64,000 nt of DNA from Sphingomonas sp. UV9. GTDB taxonomy: Bacteria; Pseudomonadota; Alphaproteobacteria; Sphingomonadales; Sphingomonadaceae. Within the stretch, counting starts at the first letter, position 1. Every line of letters begins with the position of its first letter. The position numbers and the translations under genes are program-made. The stretch covers positions 56,202 to 120,201 of the forward strand of contig NZ_SCIN01000005.1 of NCBI RefSeq assembly GCF_004101245.1, in the 5' to 3' direction. Under the pieces are notes generated by a model. That model saw nothing but the letters and a program-made list of their open reading frames with translations, did not search any database and was not told the DNA's origin. Shown here one piece after another: positions 25,901 to 34,921 of the stretch.

Positions 25901-28612
25901 GATAGCAGCGGCGTCATCCGTGGCGCATCGCAGGCGATCACCGCGTACGGCAGCACCATCGTCAACCGCGGTACGATCGTCGGCGACGTCTATCTCGGCA
26001 GCTACCCCGGTTACAGCATGTCCAGCTATACCGCCGACGGTGGCACGCTGGCCGGCGACCTGGCGTTCGGCGAAGGCGACGACGTCTTCGTCCAGACCGG
26101 TGCGGCGACCGGGATCAGCGGCGTGATCGATGGTGGCGACGGAACGAATGCCGTGATCCTGCAGCGTAGCGGTGCCGGCAGCTTTACCGGCGCGACCAAC
26201 TTCGCGACGCTGGCGGTGAACGCCGGCACCTGGACGCTGACCGGCGCACAGACTTATGCGGGCGGCACTACCATCGCCGCGGGCGCGACCGCGATCGGCA
26301 GCGGCGCGGTGCTGAACGGCGCCTTTGCCAATGCCGGTGCGCTGGTGTTCGACCAGTCCATCGACAGCGGCTTTAGCGGTACGATCACCGGCATCGGCAG
26401 CGTGACGAAGGCCGGCACCGGCACGCTCACGCTGGGCACGCAAACCTATACCGGTGCGACCAACGTGACCGGTGGCACGCTTGCGCTGACCGGAACGCTG
26501 GCCAGCACGACCTACGACGTCGCGACCGGCGCGACGCTGACCAGTGGCAACGCGGCGACGATCGCCTCGACCGTATCGGCGCTGTCAGTCCGTAACGCCG
26601 GCACGATCGAGAGCACGCGCGGCGCGGCGATCGCGCTGGGGCTTGGCGACGACCTGATCGTCAATGCCGGGCGGATCGTCGGTGCCAACGGCATCGCGAT
26701 CGACATGGGTGCGGGCAACGACACGCTCGCGCTGATGCCAGGCTCGACGATCGTCGGTCGCGTCGATGGCGGTGCAGGCACCGACCAGGTGATGCTGGGC
26801 GGAACGGGAACCGGCAGCTTTGCCGGCGCGGTCAATTTCGAGCGGCTGAACGTCGCCTCGGGTAACTGGACGCTGAGCACCGCGTCGAGCTTCGCGAACG
26901 GCACCGGCATCGCTGCAGGCGCGACGCTGACGGGCACCACGACGACGCTCACCGGCGGGATCGCCAATGCCGGCACGCTGCGTATCGACCAAGCGAGCAA
27001 CGGCGCCTTCGCCGCGACGCTGACCGGTACGGGCGCGCTGGTGAAGGCGGGCACCGGCAACGTGACGATCGGCAACCAGCTCGGCTTTACCGGCACGACC
27101 AGCGTCCAGGGCGGTCGCCTCACGCTTGCCGGCACGCTGCCGTCCGCGGTGACGGTCCAGTCAGGCGGTACGCTCGCGGGCAATGGCACGATCGCCGGCG
27201 CAACGATCGCCAGCGGCGGGACGATCGCACCGGGCAACAGTATCGGTACGATCGCGATCGCGGGCAATTTCGTCCAGCAGGCGGGCTCGACCTATGCGGC
27301 CGAGATCGACGCGGCGGGTCGGTCAGACCTGATCGCGGTCGGTGGCACCGCAACGCTGCAGCCCGGCGCGCAACTGGCGCTGTCGGGTACCGCCGGCGGG
27401 ATCGGCACCCGCTACACCGTGCTGACCGCCGCAGGCGGGATTTCGGGCAGCTATACCGTCCTCCAGCCGATCGGCACGGTCGCCGGCACCGAGGTCCGTC
27501 TCGCCAATACCGGCACGACGCTGTTCGTCGACGTCGCCCGCAGCGGGGCCGGTCTGGTCGCGCTGGCGGGCACCGGCACGGCCAACCAGCGTGCGGTCGC
27601 CCCTGCCTTCGCCGCGCTGGGCGTCGGCAACGCTGCCTATCGCGCACTGACGTTGATCCCCGACAACGCGACCGTCACGCGCGCATTCGACCTGCTGTCG
27701 GGCGAGGTCCACGCCTCGTTGCGGACCGCGATGGTCCGCGATGCGCAGTTCGTGCAGGGCACCGTCCTGGCGCGCACACTGGCGAACCAGCCGAGCGGCC
27801 TGTGGGGTACGCTGCTCGCCAACAGCGGCGACGACGATGGCGGCCGCAATGCCGGCGCAGTCGATCGCAACACGCTGGGTGGCGTCGGCGGGTTCGATAT
27901 CGATCTGGACGGTGCGGGTGCCGGCCGTGTCGGCATCGCCGGAGGCTATACGCGTACCAAGGCGTCGATCGACGCGCGCGCCAGCGATGCGAAGGCAAAG
28001 ACGGTGCATCTGCTCGGCTATGCGGGGGGCGCCTATGGCGCGATCCGCATCCGCGCCGGGCTCGGCTATGCCTGGTCGAACGCGCGCACCGACCGGTTCG
28101 TGGCGTTCCCCGGCTTCGGCGATCGCCTGCGCGGAGACTATGACGGCAACAGCGCGCACAGCTTTGCCGAAGCAGGCTATGCGCTGCCGCTCGGGGGCGG
28201 CACCCTCCAGCCGTTCGGAGGACTCCAGGCGTTCCGGATCCACACCGACGGGTTCACCGAGACGGGTGGCACGACCGCATTGACGCTTGCCAAGCGGACC
28301 GAGTCCTTCGCCTTCGCGACCGCCGGCCTGCGGTTCGACACACCGATCGTTGAGGGTCTGTCGGCCCGCGGCGTGACCGCATGGCAGCGCCGCATCGACG
28401 GTAGCGCACCGACCAGCGCGGCGCGGTTCGCGACCGGCAACACGACGTTCGACATCGCCGGCGCACCGCTGTCGCGCGATGCGATGACCGCCGGACTCGA
28501 CCTCGTCTGGGCACCGGCCGCGAACATCCGGATCACATCGAGCTACGCCGGCCTGATCGGCAGCCAGGGCGAGGACAGCAGCTTCAAGCTGTCCGCCAGC
28601 ATCGGCTTCTGA
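22967..28612 (+). CDS. Giant autotransporter (type Va), 1881 aa
   Basis: A type V secretion protein. Residues 1-37 are a signal peptide ending ASA. The passenger (about 38-1600) is built of Gly/Ser/Thr/Asn-rich repeats such as 'NAGTINGGI' and 'NSGTITA', and later of autotransporter-type 'GTLTLTGAQTYTGGT' repeats, so it should form a long beta-helix. The last about 260 residues form the beta-barrel with a C-terminal aromatic residue (SIGF). It is probably a surface adhesin or EPS-binding protein; sphingan loci are known to carry autotransporter genes next to rml genes, and that arrangement is seen here. The start has GGGGGG six bases upstream. A 23-bp hairpin follows the stop. Confidence 0.9.
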   Translation: MVGKLAPWPMRSRLVSFALGSSVLAIVASASPASAQCAPDPTSINGTTTCSGVDSDGLNVPTSGTRVIVQPGATVFAGSNAAGIATSGSSSTLTIGGSVVGGNRPGVSVTNANSYYGYLGPCDPYAGATVTVCGSPYGYVYPSNATAIGIDAAGVVSGSSAIRLQANPNNSAGTLTATIVNAGTLSGSAGAALVADTGAYFTQITNQAGGTIGGISGVSRTIVNAGTINGGIIAGTPIGFAPGTVITNSGAINGGISAVIQSIANTGSIDGGSGSAIGANTTSAQYVSIANSGQIVSNGSAATFTTPGYAFIQNSGSIVNAGSGSAIEVGNSLTLTNAAGATIGSAGPVAIRAGVLSLTNAGTINGSVVSTGTANQYGMVDITAGTINGDLLLGASNDTVAARFDIAAGRIAGVSGTIDAGTGIDTLDLSIGGDATLGAGTISASFERLGLDLTDATVTLANGIQLPNGVSATGTGTLVNDATLATTGQAIITSAGYPGTLSVVNTGSITANLANSYGSAVSVNIGALTNSGTITAVGGSGVSVTNYDGTALTNTGTITASGFGALVYSGPLVNSGTIRSTGNIGAIINGSQSNATPSTNSGLIQGATSGVSLSFGRFVNTGTIIGGATGTGTGVDITYYGIVDNQAGGTITGATGISGRNGYNSIVLNAGTINGGINFASGSTYDQSPDIFVDTGGVVNGAVRLGGGDDQFVTDLVQPSERALGGATGGVDGGDGYDSIVYRVGADATAQIARPSGFEGVGYELANDAALTLTAASPLANTLMLSGVGKVDLTADITAADRTLIDMTAPTVAQRIGDPDAAATALDVVSRGTLTASTTGDGYYYSQTYAVNAGESRFENAGTINVTGFASDYYYSYAPLAIVGNGTVVNSGTINLAGPSYGISAPTVVNSGTILGAIGAQTYGVVGAQSVQNSGSIVTDGAAITGAYYAPSQIINTGLIESRQDTALFVYEGSDILNDSSGVIRGASQAITAYGSTIVNRGTIVGDVYLGSYPGYSMSSYTADGGTLAGDLAFGEGDDVFVQTGAATGISGVIDGGDGTNAVILQRSGAGSFTGATNFATLAVNAGTWTLTGAQTYAGGTTIAAGATAIGSGAVLNGAFANAGALVFDQSIDSGFSGTITGIGSVTKAGTGTLTLGTQTYTGATNVTGGTLALTGTLASTTYDVATGATLTSGNAATIASTVSALSVRNAGTIESTRGAAIALGLGDDLIVNAGRIVGANGIAIDMGAGNDTLALMPGSTIVGRVDGGAGTDQVMLGGTGTGSFAGAVNFERLNVASGNWTLSTASSFANGTGIAAGATLTGTTTTLTGGIANAGTLRIDQASNGAFAATLTGTGALVKAGTGNVTIGNQLGFTGTTSVQGGRLTLAGTLPSAVTVQSGGTLAGNGTIAGATIASGGTIAPGNSIGTIAIAGNFVQQAGSTYAAEIDAAGRSDLIAVGGTATLQPGAQLALSGTAGGIGTRYTVLTAAGGISGSYTVLQPIGTVAGTEVRLANTGTTLFVDVARSGAGLVALAGTGTANQRAVAPAFAALGVGNAAYRALTLIPDNATVTRAFDLLSGEVHASLRTAMVRDAQFVQGTVLARTLANQPSGLWGTLLANSGDDDGGRNAGAVDRNTLGGVGGFDIDLDGAGAGRVGIAGGYTRTKASIDARASDAKAKTVHLLGYAGGAYGAIRIRAGLGYAWSNARTDRFVAFPGFGDRLRGDYDGNSAHSFAEAGYALPLGGGTLQPFGGLQAFRIHTDGFTETGGTTALTLAKRTESFAFATAGLRFDTPIVEGLSARGVTAWQRRIDGSAPTSAARFATGNTTFDIAGAPLSRDAMTAGLDLVWAPAANIRITSSYAGLIGSQGEDSSFKLSASIGF

Positions 28613-28638
28613 TCCCGGAGGCTTATCGTGATCCTGTG

Positions 28639-28689
28639 GTGTACCGCCCCCGATCCGCCGATGATTTCGGCGGATCGGGGGCGGTACAC
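28639..28689. terminator. 23-bp perfect hairpin between convergent genes
   Basis: Arms 28639-28661 and 28667-28689 are perfectly complementary (23 bp) around the 5-nt loop TGATT. It sits between the convergent autotransporter and rmlA stops, so it would stop transcription from both sides. There is no T-run on either strand, so it may work by protecting RNA ends or together with Rho. Confidence 0.75.
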
Positions 28690-28725
28690 GACTAGCGCAA
28701 CCTCGCGAGATCGTCCCGTGGGCCC

Positions 28726-29592
28726 TTATTCCGCGATGGCGTTGAGGATCGCGCGGCCATAGGCGGTCTTGCTGAAGCGCTCGCCGGCCGCGCGGGCCTG
28801 GTCGATCGTGATGAAGCCCTGCTGGTAGGCAATCTCTTCCAGACAGGCGACCTGGATGCCCTGGCGGTTCTGGAGCGTGCGGACGAACTCCGAGGCTTCC
28901 AGCAGGCTGTCGTGGGTGCCTGTGTCGAGCCAGGCATAGCCGCGGCCCATCTGTTCGACGAACAGGTCTCCGGCGTCCATGTAGAGGCGGTTGAGATCGG
29001 TGATCTCGAGTTCGCCGCGCGGCGACGGCTTGAGGTCGCGGGCAAATTGAACGACGCGATTGTCGTAGAAATACAGGCCGGTGACCGCATGGTGCGACTT
29101 GGGCTTTGCCGGCTTTTCCTCGAGGCTGATCGCCTTGCCGCCTTCGCCGAACTCGACCACGCCGTAGCGCTCGGGATCCTCGACGCGGTAGCTGAACACC
29201 GTGGCGCCGCCCTTGCGTGCGACCGCGCTCGCCAGCAGGTCGGTCAGATGCGCGCCGAAGAAGATGTTGTCGCCGAGCACCAGCGCGACGTCGTCGTCAC
29301 CGATGAAGTCCGCGCCGATCGTGAAGGCCTGCGCGAGGCCCTCGGGTTTGGGCTGTTCGGCATAGGTAATCGCCAGGCCGAACGCCGACCCATCCTCGAA
29401 CAGCCGACGATAATTGTCGATATATTCGGGGCTCGAGATGATCAGGATGTCGCGGATGCCGGCGAGCATCAGCACCGACAGCGGGTAATAGATCATCGGC
29501 TTGTCGTAGACCGGCAGCAGCTGCTTGTTCACGGCGAGCGTCGCCGGATGGAGCCGCGTGCCCGAGCCGCCTGCGAGAATGATACCCTTCAT
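28726..29592 (-). CDS. rmlA: Glucose-1-phosphate thymidylyltransferase
   Basis: A 288-residue nucleotidyltransferase. The N-terminus has GGSGTRLHP (8-16), the nucleotide-binding loop, followed by 'KQLLPVYDKPMIYYPL', the RmlA signature. It makes dTDP-glucose from glucose-1-phosphate and dTTP, the first step to dTDP-L-rhamnose. ATG 29592 overlaps the rmlD stop (ATGA). The frame is open for more than 1 kb upstream on this strand, but that part is antisense-type translation within rmlD and rmlB. It is the last gene of the rmlC-B-D-A operon; its length is normal for the family. Confidence 0.96.
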   Translation of the reverse strand: MKGIILAGGSGTRLHPATLAVNKQLLPVYDKPMIYYPLSVLMLAGIRDILIISSPEYIDNYRRLFEDGSAFGLAITYAEQPKPEGLAQAFTIGADFIGDDDVALVLGDNIFFGAHLTDLLASAVARKGGATVFSYRVEDPERYGVVEFGEGGKAISLEEKPAKPKSHHAVTGLYFYDNRVVQFARDLKPSPRGELEITDLNRLYMDAGDLFVEQMGRGYAWLDTGTHDSLLEASEFVRTLQNRQGIQVACLEEIAYQQGFITIDQARAAGERFSKTAYGRAILNAIAE

Positions 29593-30518
29593 TGGGAGAT
29601 GTCCTTCTTGGGGGCCCCGAGCAATTCGTCGAGGATGTTGCCGAGCGCGGTCTGCCACGCCGGTGGATGGATGCCGTAGTCGCGCGTGATCGCGTCGTGG
29701 CTGAGCAGCGAATTGGCGGGCCGCGTCGCCGGCGTTGGATAGTCGGCGGTGGTGATGCCCTGCACTTCGGCGCTGGCACCACCGCGTGCGGCACTCTGTG
29801 CGAAGATCTCGCGGGCAAAGCCTGCCCAGGTGACCGCGCCGGCGTTGCTGAAATGATAGGTGCCGGTGGGGGCGGCGGGGTCCTCGACGAGACGCATCGT
29901 GATCGTCGCGAGCGCGGCAGCGAGATCGGTCGCCGAGGTCGGGCTGCCATGCTGGTCGTCGACGACGCGGAGTGTCGGGTTGGTCGCGCCGACGCGCAGC
30001 ATCGTCTTGATGAAGTTGTTGCCGTGCGCGCTGACCACCCAGGCGGTCCGGACGATCGCGTGGCGTGCGCCCGAGGTGCGGACGGCGAGCTCGCCCCCGA
30101 GCTTGGACGCGCCATAGACGCCGAGCGGTGCGACCGGATCGTTTACGTCCCAGGCGCCATCGCGTGCGCCGTCGAAGACATAGTCGGTCGACACCTGGAC
30201 GATCGGGATACCGGCCTTCGCGCACGCCTCCGCAAACGCCGCGGGCGCCATCGCGTTGACCGCCCAGGCGGTGACGATGTCGCTCTCGGCCTTGTCGACC
30301 GCGGTATAGGCACCGGCCGAGATCACCGCAGCCCAAGGCTGAGACGCGACCATCGCGGCAATCGCTGCGGTATCGCGCAGGTCGAGCTCGTCGATATCGA
30401 TCGCGGTCACCGCCCAGCCATCCGGCCAGGCATAGCGCTTCAGCTCGGTGCCGAGCTGGCCGTTCCCGCCGGTGACGAGGACGTGTTTCACGCCGCCAGC
30501 CTGAGCGCCATCGCTCAT
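29589..30518 (-). CDS. rmlD: dTDP-4-dehydrorhamnose reductase
   Basis: A 309-residue short-chain dehydrogenase with NAD(P) loop GGNGQLG (17-23), 'STDYVFDG' and catalytic Tyr135-x3-Lys139 (YGASK). It makes the last reduction to dTDP-L-rhamnose in the cytoplasm. It overlaps rmlB and rmlA by 4 bp each (ATGA), so the three are translated as a coupled block. Confidence 0.95.
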   Translation of the reverse strand: MSDGAQAGGVKHVLVTGGNGQLGTELKRYAWPDGWAVTAIDIDELDLRDTAAIAAMVASQPWAAVISAGAYTAVDKAESDIVTAWAVNAMAPAAFAEACAKAGIPIVQVSTDYVFDGARDGAWDVNDPVAPLGVYGASKLGGELAVRTSGARHAIVRTAWVVSAHGNNFIKTMLRVGATNPTLRVVDDQHGSPTSATDLAAALATITMRLVEDPAAPTGTYHFSNAGAVTWAGFAREIFAQSAARGGASAEVQGITTADYPTPATRPANSLLSHDAITRDYGIHPPAWQTALGNILDELLGAPKKDISQ

Positions 30519-31570
30519 ACCGAGAGCCCACGGCGCTGGTCAGCCTTGTGCTCGGCGACGATCGCTTCCCACCAGCCCTGATTGTCGAGATACCAGGCGA
30601 CGGTCTTCTCGATTCCCGTCTCGAACGTCTCGGTCGGCTCCCAGCCGAGCTCGTCCTTGATACGGGTTGCGTCGATCGCATAGCGCTTGTCGTGACCCGG
30701 ACGGTCGGCGACATAGGTGATCTGCGTCGCGTAGGACTGGCCATCGGCGCGCGGGCGCAACCGGTCGAGGATCGTGCAGACGGTCTTTACGACCTCGAGG
30801 TTCTGCTTCTCGTTGTTCCCGCCGACATTATAGGTCCGGCCGGGCTCGCCCTTTTCGAACACCGCGTGCAGCGCGCGGACGTGATCCTCGACGAACAGCC
30901 AGTCACGGACCTGATCGCCCTTGCCGTAGACCGGAAGGTCGGCACCAGCGAGCGCCTTGACGATCATCAGCGGGATCAGCTTTTCGGGGAAGTGATACGG
31001 CCCGTAATTGTTCGAGCAATTGGTGATCAGCACCGGCAGCCCGAAGGTGTGACCCCAAGCGCTGACGAGATGGTCCGAGCCCGCCTTCGACGCCGAATAG
31101 GGTGAGCGCGGGTCGTACGGCGTGTCCTCGGTGAACAGCCCGGTATCGCCGAGCGACCCGTACACCTCGTCGGTCGAGATATGGTGGAAACGGAACGCTG
31201 CCTTCGCCTCGTCGTCGAGCCCGAGCCAATAGGCGCGCGCTTCGCTCAGCATCGTGAAGGTGCCGACGACGTTGGTCTGGACGAACGCGCCGGGACCGTC
31301 GATCGAGCGATCGACGTGGCTTTCGGCCGCGAGATGCGTGACGATCTCGGGCTTGAACTCGGCGATCGCCGCCTTGACGGCGTCCGCGTCGCAGATGTCG
31401 CCCTGGACGAAGCGGTAGCGGTTCGAACTCGCGACGCGCTCGACGGTCGACAATGTGCCGGCATAGGTCAGCTTGTCGAAGTTGAGGACCTCATGGTCGG
31501 TGTTTTCGATCAAGTGGCGGACGAGCGCCGAACCGATGAAACCGGCCCCGCCGGTGACGAAAATGCGCAT
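30515..31570 (-). CDS. rmlB: dTDP-glucose 4,6-dehydratase
   Basis: A 351-residue extended short-chain dehydrogenase with GGAGFIG (7-13), the dehydratase triad region TDE (133-135) and Tyr158-x3-Lys162 (YSASK). It converts dTDP-glucose to the 4-keto-6-deoxy intermediate. It follows rmlC after 11 bp and overlaps rmlD. Length and motifs are typical. Confidence 0.96.
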   Translation of the reverse strand: MRIFVTGGAGFIGSALVRHLIENTDHEVLNFDKLTYAGTLSTVERVASSNRYRFVQGDICDADAVKAAIAEFKPEIVTHLAAESHVDRSIDGPGAFVQTNVVGTFTMLSEARAYWLGLDDEAKAAFRFHHISTDEVYGSLGDTGLFTEDTPYDPRSPYSASKAGSDHLVSAWGHTFGLPVLITNCSNNYGPYHFPEKLIPLMIVKALAGADLPVYGKGDQVRDWLFVEDHVRALHAVFEKGEPGRTYNVGGNNEKQNLEVVKTVCTILDRLRPRADGQSYATQITYVADRPGHDKRYAIDATRIKDELGWEPTETFETGIEKTVAWYLDNQGWWEAIVAEHKADQRRGLSV

Positions 31571-31581
31571 GGGTCTGTCCT

Positions 31582-32148
31582 TCAGACGAGCGGGCCGAGC
31601 GGGCGGCCGTCATAGGGGAATGGGCTGTCGAAATCGGCGAGTAGCGGCTGAACCTGATCCTTGGCCGAAAGTTCGGGGACAGTGCCAGCCTGGATAGGCC
31701 AGTCAATGCCGATCGCAGGGTCATCCCAGCGGATACCGCCATCGGCATCGGGCGCGTAGGTGTCGGAGCATTTATAGGTCACTTCGCAATCGGGCTCGAG
31801 CGTCACGAAGCCGTGCGCGAAACCAATCGGGATGAAGAGCTGGTGGCCATTCTCGGCGGACAATTCGGCACCGACCCATTGCCCATAGGTCGGCGAGCCC
31901 TTGCGGATATCGACCGCGACATCGAAGATCCGGCCGCGGATGCAGCGTACCAGCTTGTCCTGCCCACGTGGGGGAGTCTGGAAATGCAGGCCGCGCAGGG
32001 TGAATGCGGGGACCGACAGCGAGTGGTTGTCCTGCACGAAGGTGCAGGTGATGCCCAGCTTGGCGAACGCCTCGACGTTGTAGGTTTCGGTAAACCAGCC
32101 GCGGGTATCACCGTGGCGCCTGGGGCGGATCAATTGAACGCAAGACAT
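31582..32148 (-). CDS. rmlC: dTDP-4-dehydrorhamnose 3,5-epimerase
   Basis: A 188-residue cupin. 'LRGLHFQTPPRGQDKLVRC' (around His55) and 'GRIFDVAVDIRKGSPTYGQW' are the RmlC active-site segments. It epimerises C3 and C5 of the keto sugar. It is the first gene of the rml operon on the minus strand, with rmlB 11 bp downstream. The normal family length is 180-190 residues. Confidence 0.95.
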   Translation of the reverse strand: MSCVQLIRPRRHGDTRGWFTETYNVEAFAKLGITCTFVQDNHSLSVPAFTLRGLHFQTPPRGQDKLVRCIRGRIFDVAVDIRKGSPTYGQWVGAELSAENGHQLFIPIGFAHGFVTLEPDCEVTYKCSDTYAPDADGGIRWDDPAIGIDWPIQAGTVPELSAKDQVQPLLADFDSPFPYDGRPLGPLV

Positions 32149-32231
32149 GGGCAGGCGACATAGCCCTGCACTCGGCCAGGGGCAATCGGGCGAACGGCTC
32201 GGCTTCGCAGCGCGCCGTTCGCCCTCGATGA

Positions 32232-32870
32232 CTAGGCGACCCGACGCACCCGCACCAGATATTGCATGATCATGAACCGGCCCAGCATGCCGAAGCTCAG
32301 CGCATTGAGCAGGCCCTTTTTCCTGCCAAGATACCCACCGACGCTTTCGAGCTTCAGTCCCGATTTCGTCATCATCTCGACCGCACTGGCCTTGGTGAAC
32401 CAGCGCAGATGCGTGCGATCGAGCAGCCCTGCATCCTGCAATTCATACCGGCCGCGAAGAACCAGCGGCATGACCAGGCTATGATGATTGACGTTCGGGA
32501 TGCTCGCGACGACGACCCCGTTGAGTGCCAGCCCCTTGTGGAGTTCCTCGACCGTCGACCATGGATCTCGCAGATGCTCGAGCACGTCGAGGCACAGGAT
32601 CGTGTCGAACGGACCATGATCTTCGAGAAGCTTGCGCAGGAAGGTCGGGTCTTCGAGATTCCCGCTGACCGCCACGTCGACGCCGTCTGCGGTATCTCCA
32701 GCGACCAGATCCGCGACTACCACGAACGTCGCGCCGCGCGTGCGCTTCAGTGCGGCGCCGGTCGCACCGACCCCGCCCCCGAGATCGAGCACGCGTCCGG
32801 CCGGCTCCGGAACGATGTCGAACACGTCGCTCCGAACGTGTTTATGGTATTGATCTACAGCCTCGACCAT
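32232..32870 (-). CDS. Class I SAM-dependent methyltransferase
   Basis: A 212-residue methyltransferase with motif I VLDLGGGVGATG and 'DTILCLDVLEHLRDPWSTVEEL' (Methyltransf_23-like). The C-terminal part has short hydrophobic stretches. ATG at 32870 is chosen because GGGAG lies seven bases upstream; an in-frame ATG at 32942 would add 24 unsupported residues. It lies 83 bp upstream of rmlC on the same strand and may start the rml transcript. Likely methylates a sugar or lipid-linked glycan, for example rhamnose; the substrate is not visible. Confidence 0.82.
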   Translation of the reverse strand: MVEAVDQYHKHVRSDVFDIVPEPAGRVLDLGGGVGATGAALKRTRGATFVVVADLVAGDTADGVDVAVSGNLEDPTFLRKLLEDHGPFDTILCLDVLEHLRDPWSTVEELHKGLALNGVVVASIPNVNHHSLVMPLVLRGRYELQDAGLLDRTHLRWFTKASAVEMMTKSGLKLESVGGYLGRKKGLLNALSFGMLGRFMIMQYLVRVRRVA

Positions 32871-33440
32871 CGTCGCACTCCCGTTTACCGGGCGGCAGTA
32901 TCGGATAGCATGCCACAACGCAATCACCTGCCGTAGCGGCATATGATTGCATAGTTCATCCCTAACCGGGCAGCAGTATGAATATCACCTTTTGAAACAT
33001 ACGCACATATTTAACAGTATATTTATGAAATACGCGTGCTTTGTTTCCAATTTTATTGCTTACCTAGAAATACAAATATTTTATATTTTGCCTAAGTTCG
33101 AATTTATAGTTTAGAAAATCCATATTATCGGCATGGAATTCGGAATGCGCCGGCCATATCCGACGCGACACGCTTTGAACCGATCGAGCATCGCGCTTGT
33201 CTGCAACGCCCTTTCGCGTCAAAGACGCTTTCGGCCTTGCGTCGCGCGGACCGATAAACCGGATCGGCAGTGAACCCATCTGCCCGATCACAGGCGTTGG
33301 TCCTGCGCTCCGGCGATCGGATGCGTGCCGATGCGATGCACTGCGAACGATGCGATATGGCGACGCAGTACGGCATCGTCGCGAAACGGTGCGACGAGAC
33401 ACCATAGCGAGCCGGCAACGCCGCTGGCAGGAGACAGATA
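32871..33440. other. Divergent intergenic region with AT-rich core
   Basis: A 570-bp region between the methyltransferase and the beta-helix lipoprotein-like gene. From about 32985 to 33130 it is strikingly AT-rich compared with the whole window. This fits promoters or a silencing/nucleoid protein site. No gene, IS element or repeat array was recognised. Confidence 0.5.
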
Positions 33441-34718
33441 TTGCGAGATGGTATCGATCGGCGATGGATGATGGGCGGCACGTTGCTGGCCATGGCATCC
33501 GCAGCGTGTGGGCAGACCTCGAAGTCGAGCGACACCGGGAGCGGCGCCGGTAGCGTTCGGGCTTTCGGTGCGCGGGGTGACGGCGTCACCGACGACGCGC
33601 CGGCGATCCAGCGTGCGATCGATGCGGCCGCGAAGGCCGGCGGGGGCGTGGTGACGCTCGATCCGGGCACATACCTGCTGCGCTATCGTCCCTCCGACGA
33701 CGGCGATGGCGGCAGCGCCTTGACGTTGCGATCGGGCGTGACGCTCGAAGGGACGGATCGCGCGCGGTGCATCCTGAAGCTGGCCGATGCGCAGTTGGGC
33801 CCGGGCAGCTACGCGCGGATCATCGCCAGCAAGGGCGAGATCAGCCGCGCCGTACTCCGTGGCTTCACGATCGACGGCAGCCGCCAGGGCCAGGGACAGT
33901 TTCGCGACGGGTTCGGCGGTGCCGCTGTGCTGCTGGGCTGGAAGGGACGCTGCGTCGACGTGACGGTCGAGAACCTGAACGTTCGCGATGCCGTCGGCCA
34001 AGGCATCATGCTGCAAGGATCGATCGAGTCCGTATCGCGCAACCTGCGTATCGCCAACAACTTGGTCGAGCGGACCAGCTTCATCGGCATTCAATGCTCG
34101 CAGTTCGATGGCGTCGAGATCGTCGGCAACCGGATCAACGACTGCTACGACAATGCGATCGACGTGTATGGCGACGACACTGCCGGCCAGTCCACGGTCG
34201 CCACGTCGCATCGCGCGACGATCACCGACAACCAGATCCGCGGATGCAGCATCGGCGTGTTCCTGGAAACCGTTGCGGACTGCGTCGCCGCCCGTAACGT
34301 GATCGCCGACTGCAAGATTGCGGGCGTACGCGTCAATCGCATCCACGGTGAACCGCGTAACCTGACGATCGAGCGCAACAGGATCAGCGGCACGCCGATC
34401 GGCGTCGCGATGGGCGGGGATACGGGCGGCGTCGTCATCCGTGACAACGACATTCGCAGTTTCGCAAAGGCCGGTATCGAATTCAGCTACAATGTCAGCC
34501 GCGTGACGGCGACCGGAAACCGCTTCCTGCCCGAGAACCGGACGACCCCGATCATACTCGGCCAGCCGACAAAGCTCGGTTCCACGCCCGAGGAGCAGCT
34601 CGCGCATATCCGTATCCAGAACAACCGCGTCCCGCGCGGGTACGATCCGCAAAGGCTGTTCGTCAACCGGTATCGCCGCATCGCCGAAGTCGAGGTCGGC
34701 CGGTTCGCGAGCCAGTGA
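33441..34718 (+). CDS. Exported right-handed beta-helix protein
   Basis: A 425-residue protein. The N-terminus (DRRWMMGGTLLAMASAACG) has a twin-arginine pair, a hydrophobic core and a cysteine at about residue 23, so it may be a Tat-exported lipoprotein, though the lipobox SAAC is weak. The domain entry AFGARGDGVTDDAPAIQRAI (about 41-60) is that of pectate-lyase-like beta-helices. The middle is made of regular 'NRI.......GI' coils as in NosD/C5-epimerase-like proteins. The start is TTG at 33441, with AGGAGA six bases upstream and no in-frame ATG before the Arg pair. It probably acts on the set B polysaccharide as lyase, hydrolase or epimerase. Confidence 0.78.
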   Translation: MRDGIDRRWMMGGTLLAMASAACGQTSKSSDTGSGAGSVRAFGARGDGVTDDAPAIQRAIDAAAKAGGGVVTLDPGTYLLRYRPSDDGDGGSALTLRSGVTLEGTDRARCILKLADAQLGPGSYARIIASKGEISRAVLRGFTIDGSRQGQGQFRDGFGGAAVLLGWKGRCVDVTVENLNVRDAVGQGIMLQGSIESVSRNLRIANNLVERTSFIGIQCSQFDGVEIVGNRINDCYDNAIDVYGDDTAGQSTVATSHRATITDNQIRGCSIGVFLETVADCVAARNVIADCKIAGVRVNRIHGEPRNLTIERNRISGTPIGVAMGGDTGGVVIRDNDIRSFAKAGIEFSYNVSRVTATGNRFLPENRTTPIILGQPTKLGSTPEEQLAHIRIQNNRVPRGYDPQRLFVNRYRRIAEVEVGRFASQ

Positions 34719-34921
34719 CGACGCATCAGCCGAGGTGAACCGGCGGGCGGACGCGCGCCCATACGGCGCGGCATTCGCCTGTGCCGATGCAGAACCCGGT
34801 GTGAGGAGTCGGGGCTCGCCCGCGGGCAGTCCCGCTTCCGACCGACGATCCACATGGGGCCCGCACCGATGACCCGCCGGCCTGTCTTGCGACCGCGTCC
34901 TTGCCGATGCTAGGCGATCGA

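Noticed and set aside
22883..26443. Open frame of 1186 codons on the minus strand
   Set aside because: It runs antisense to the autotransporter gene; the product is Arg/Asp/Gly-rich without domain pattern. It is a by-product of the repetitive GC-rich codon use on the other strand.
29593..30744. Long N-terminal extension of rmlA on the minus strand
   Set aside because: It overlaps rmlD and rmlB in another phase, and the RmlA family start is at 29592 with an ATGA overlap.
33288..34853. 521-codon frame on the minus strand
   Set aside because: It is antisense to the beta-helix gene at 33441, which has a good signal sequence and ribosome-binding site.
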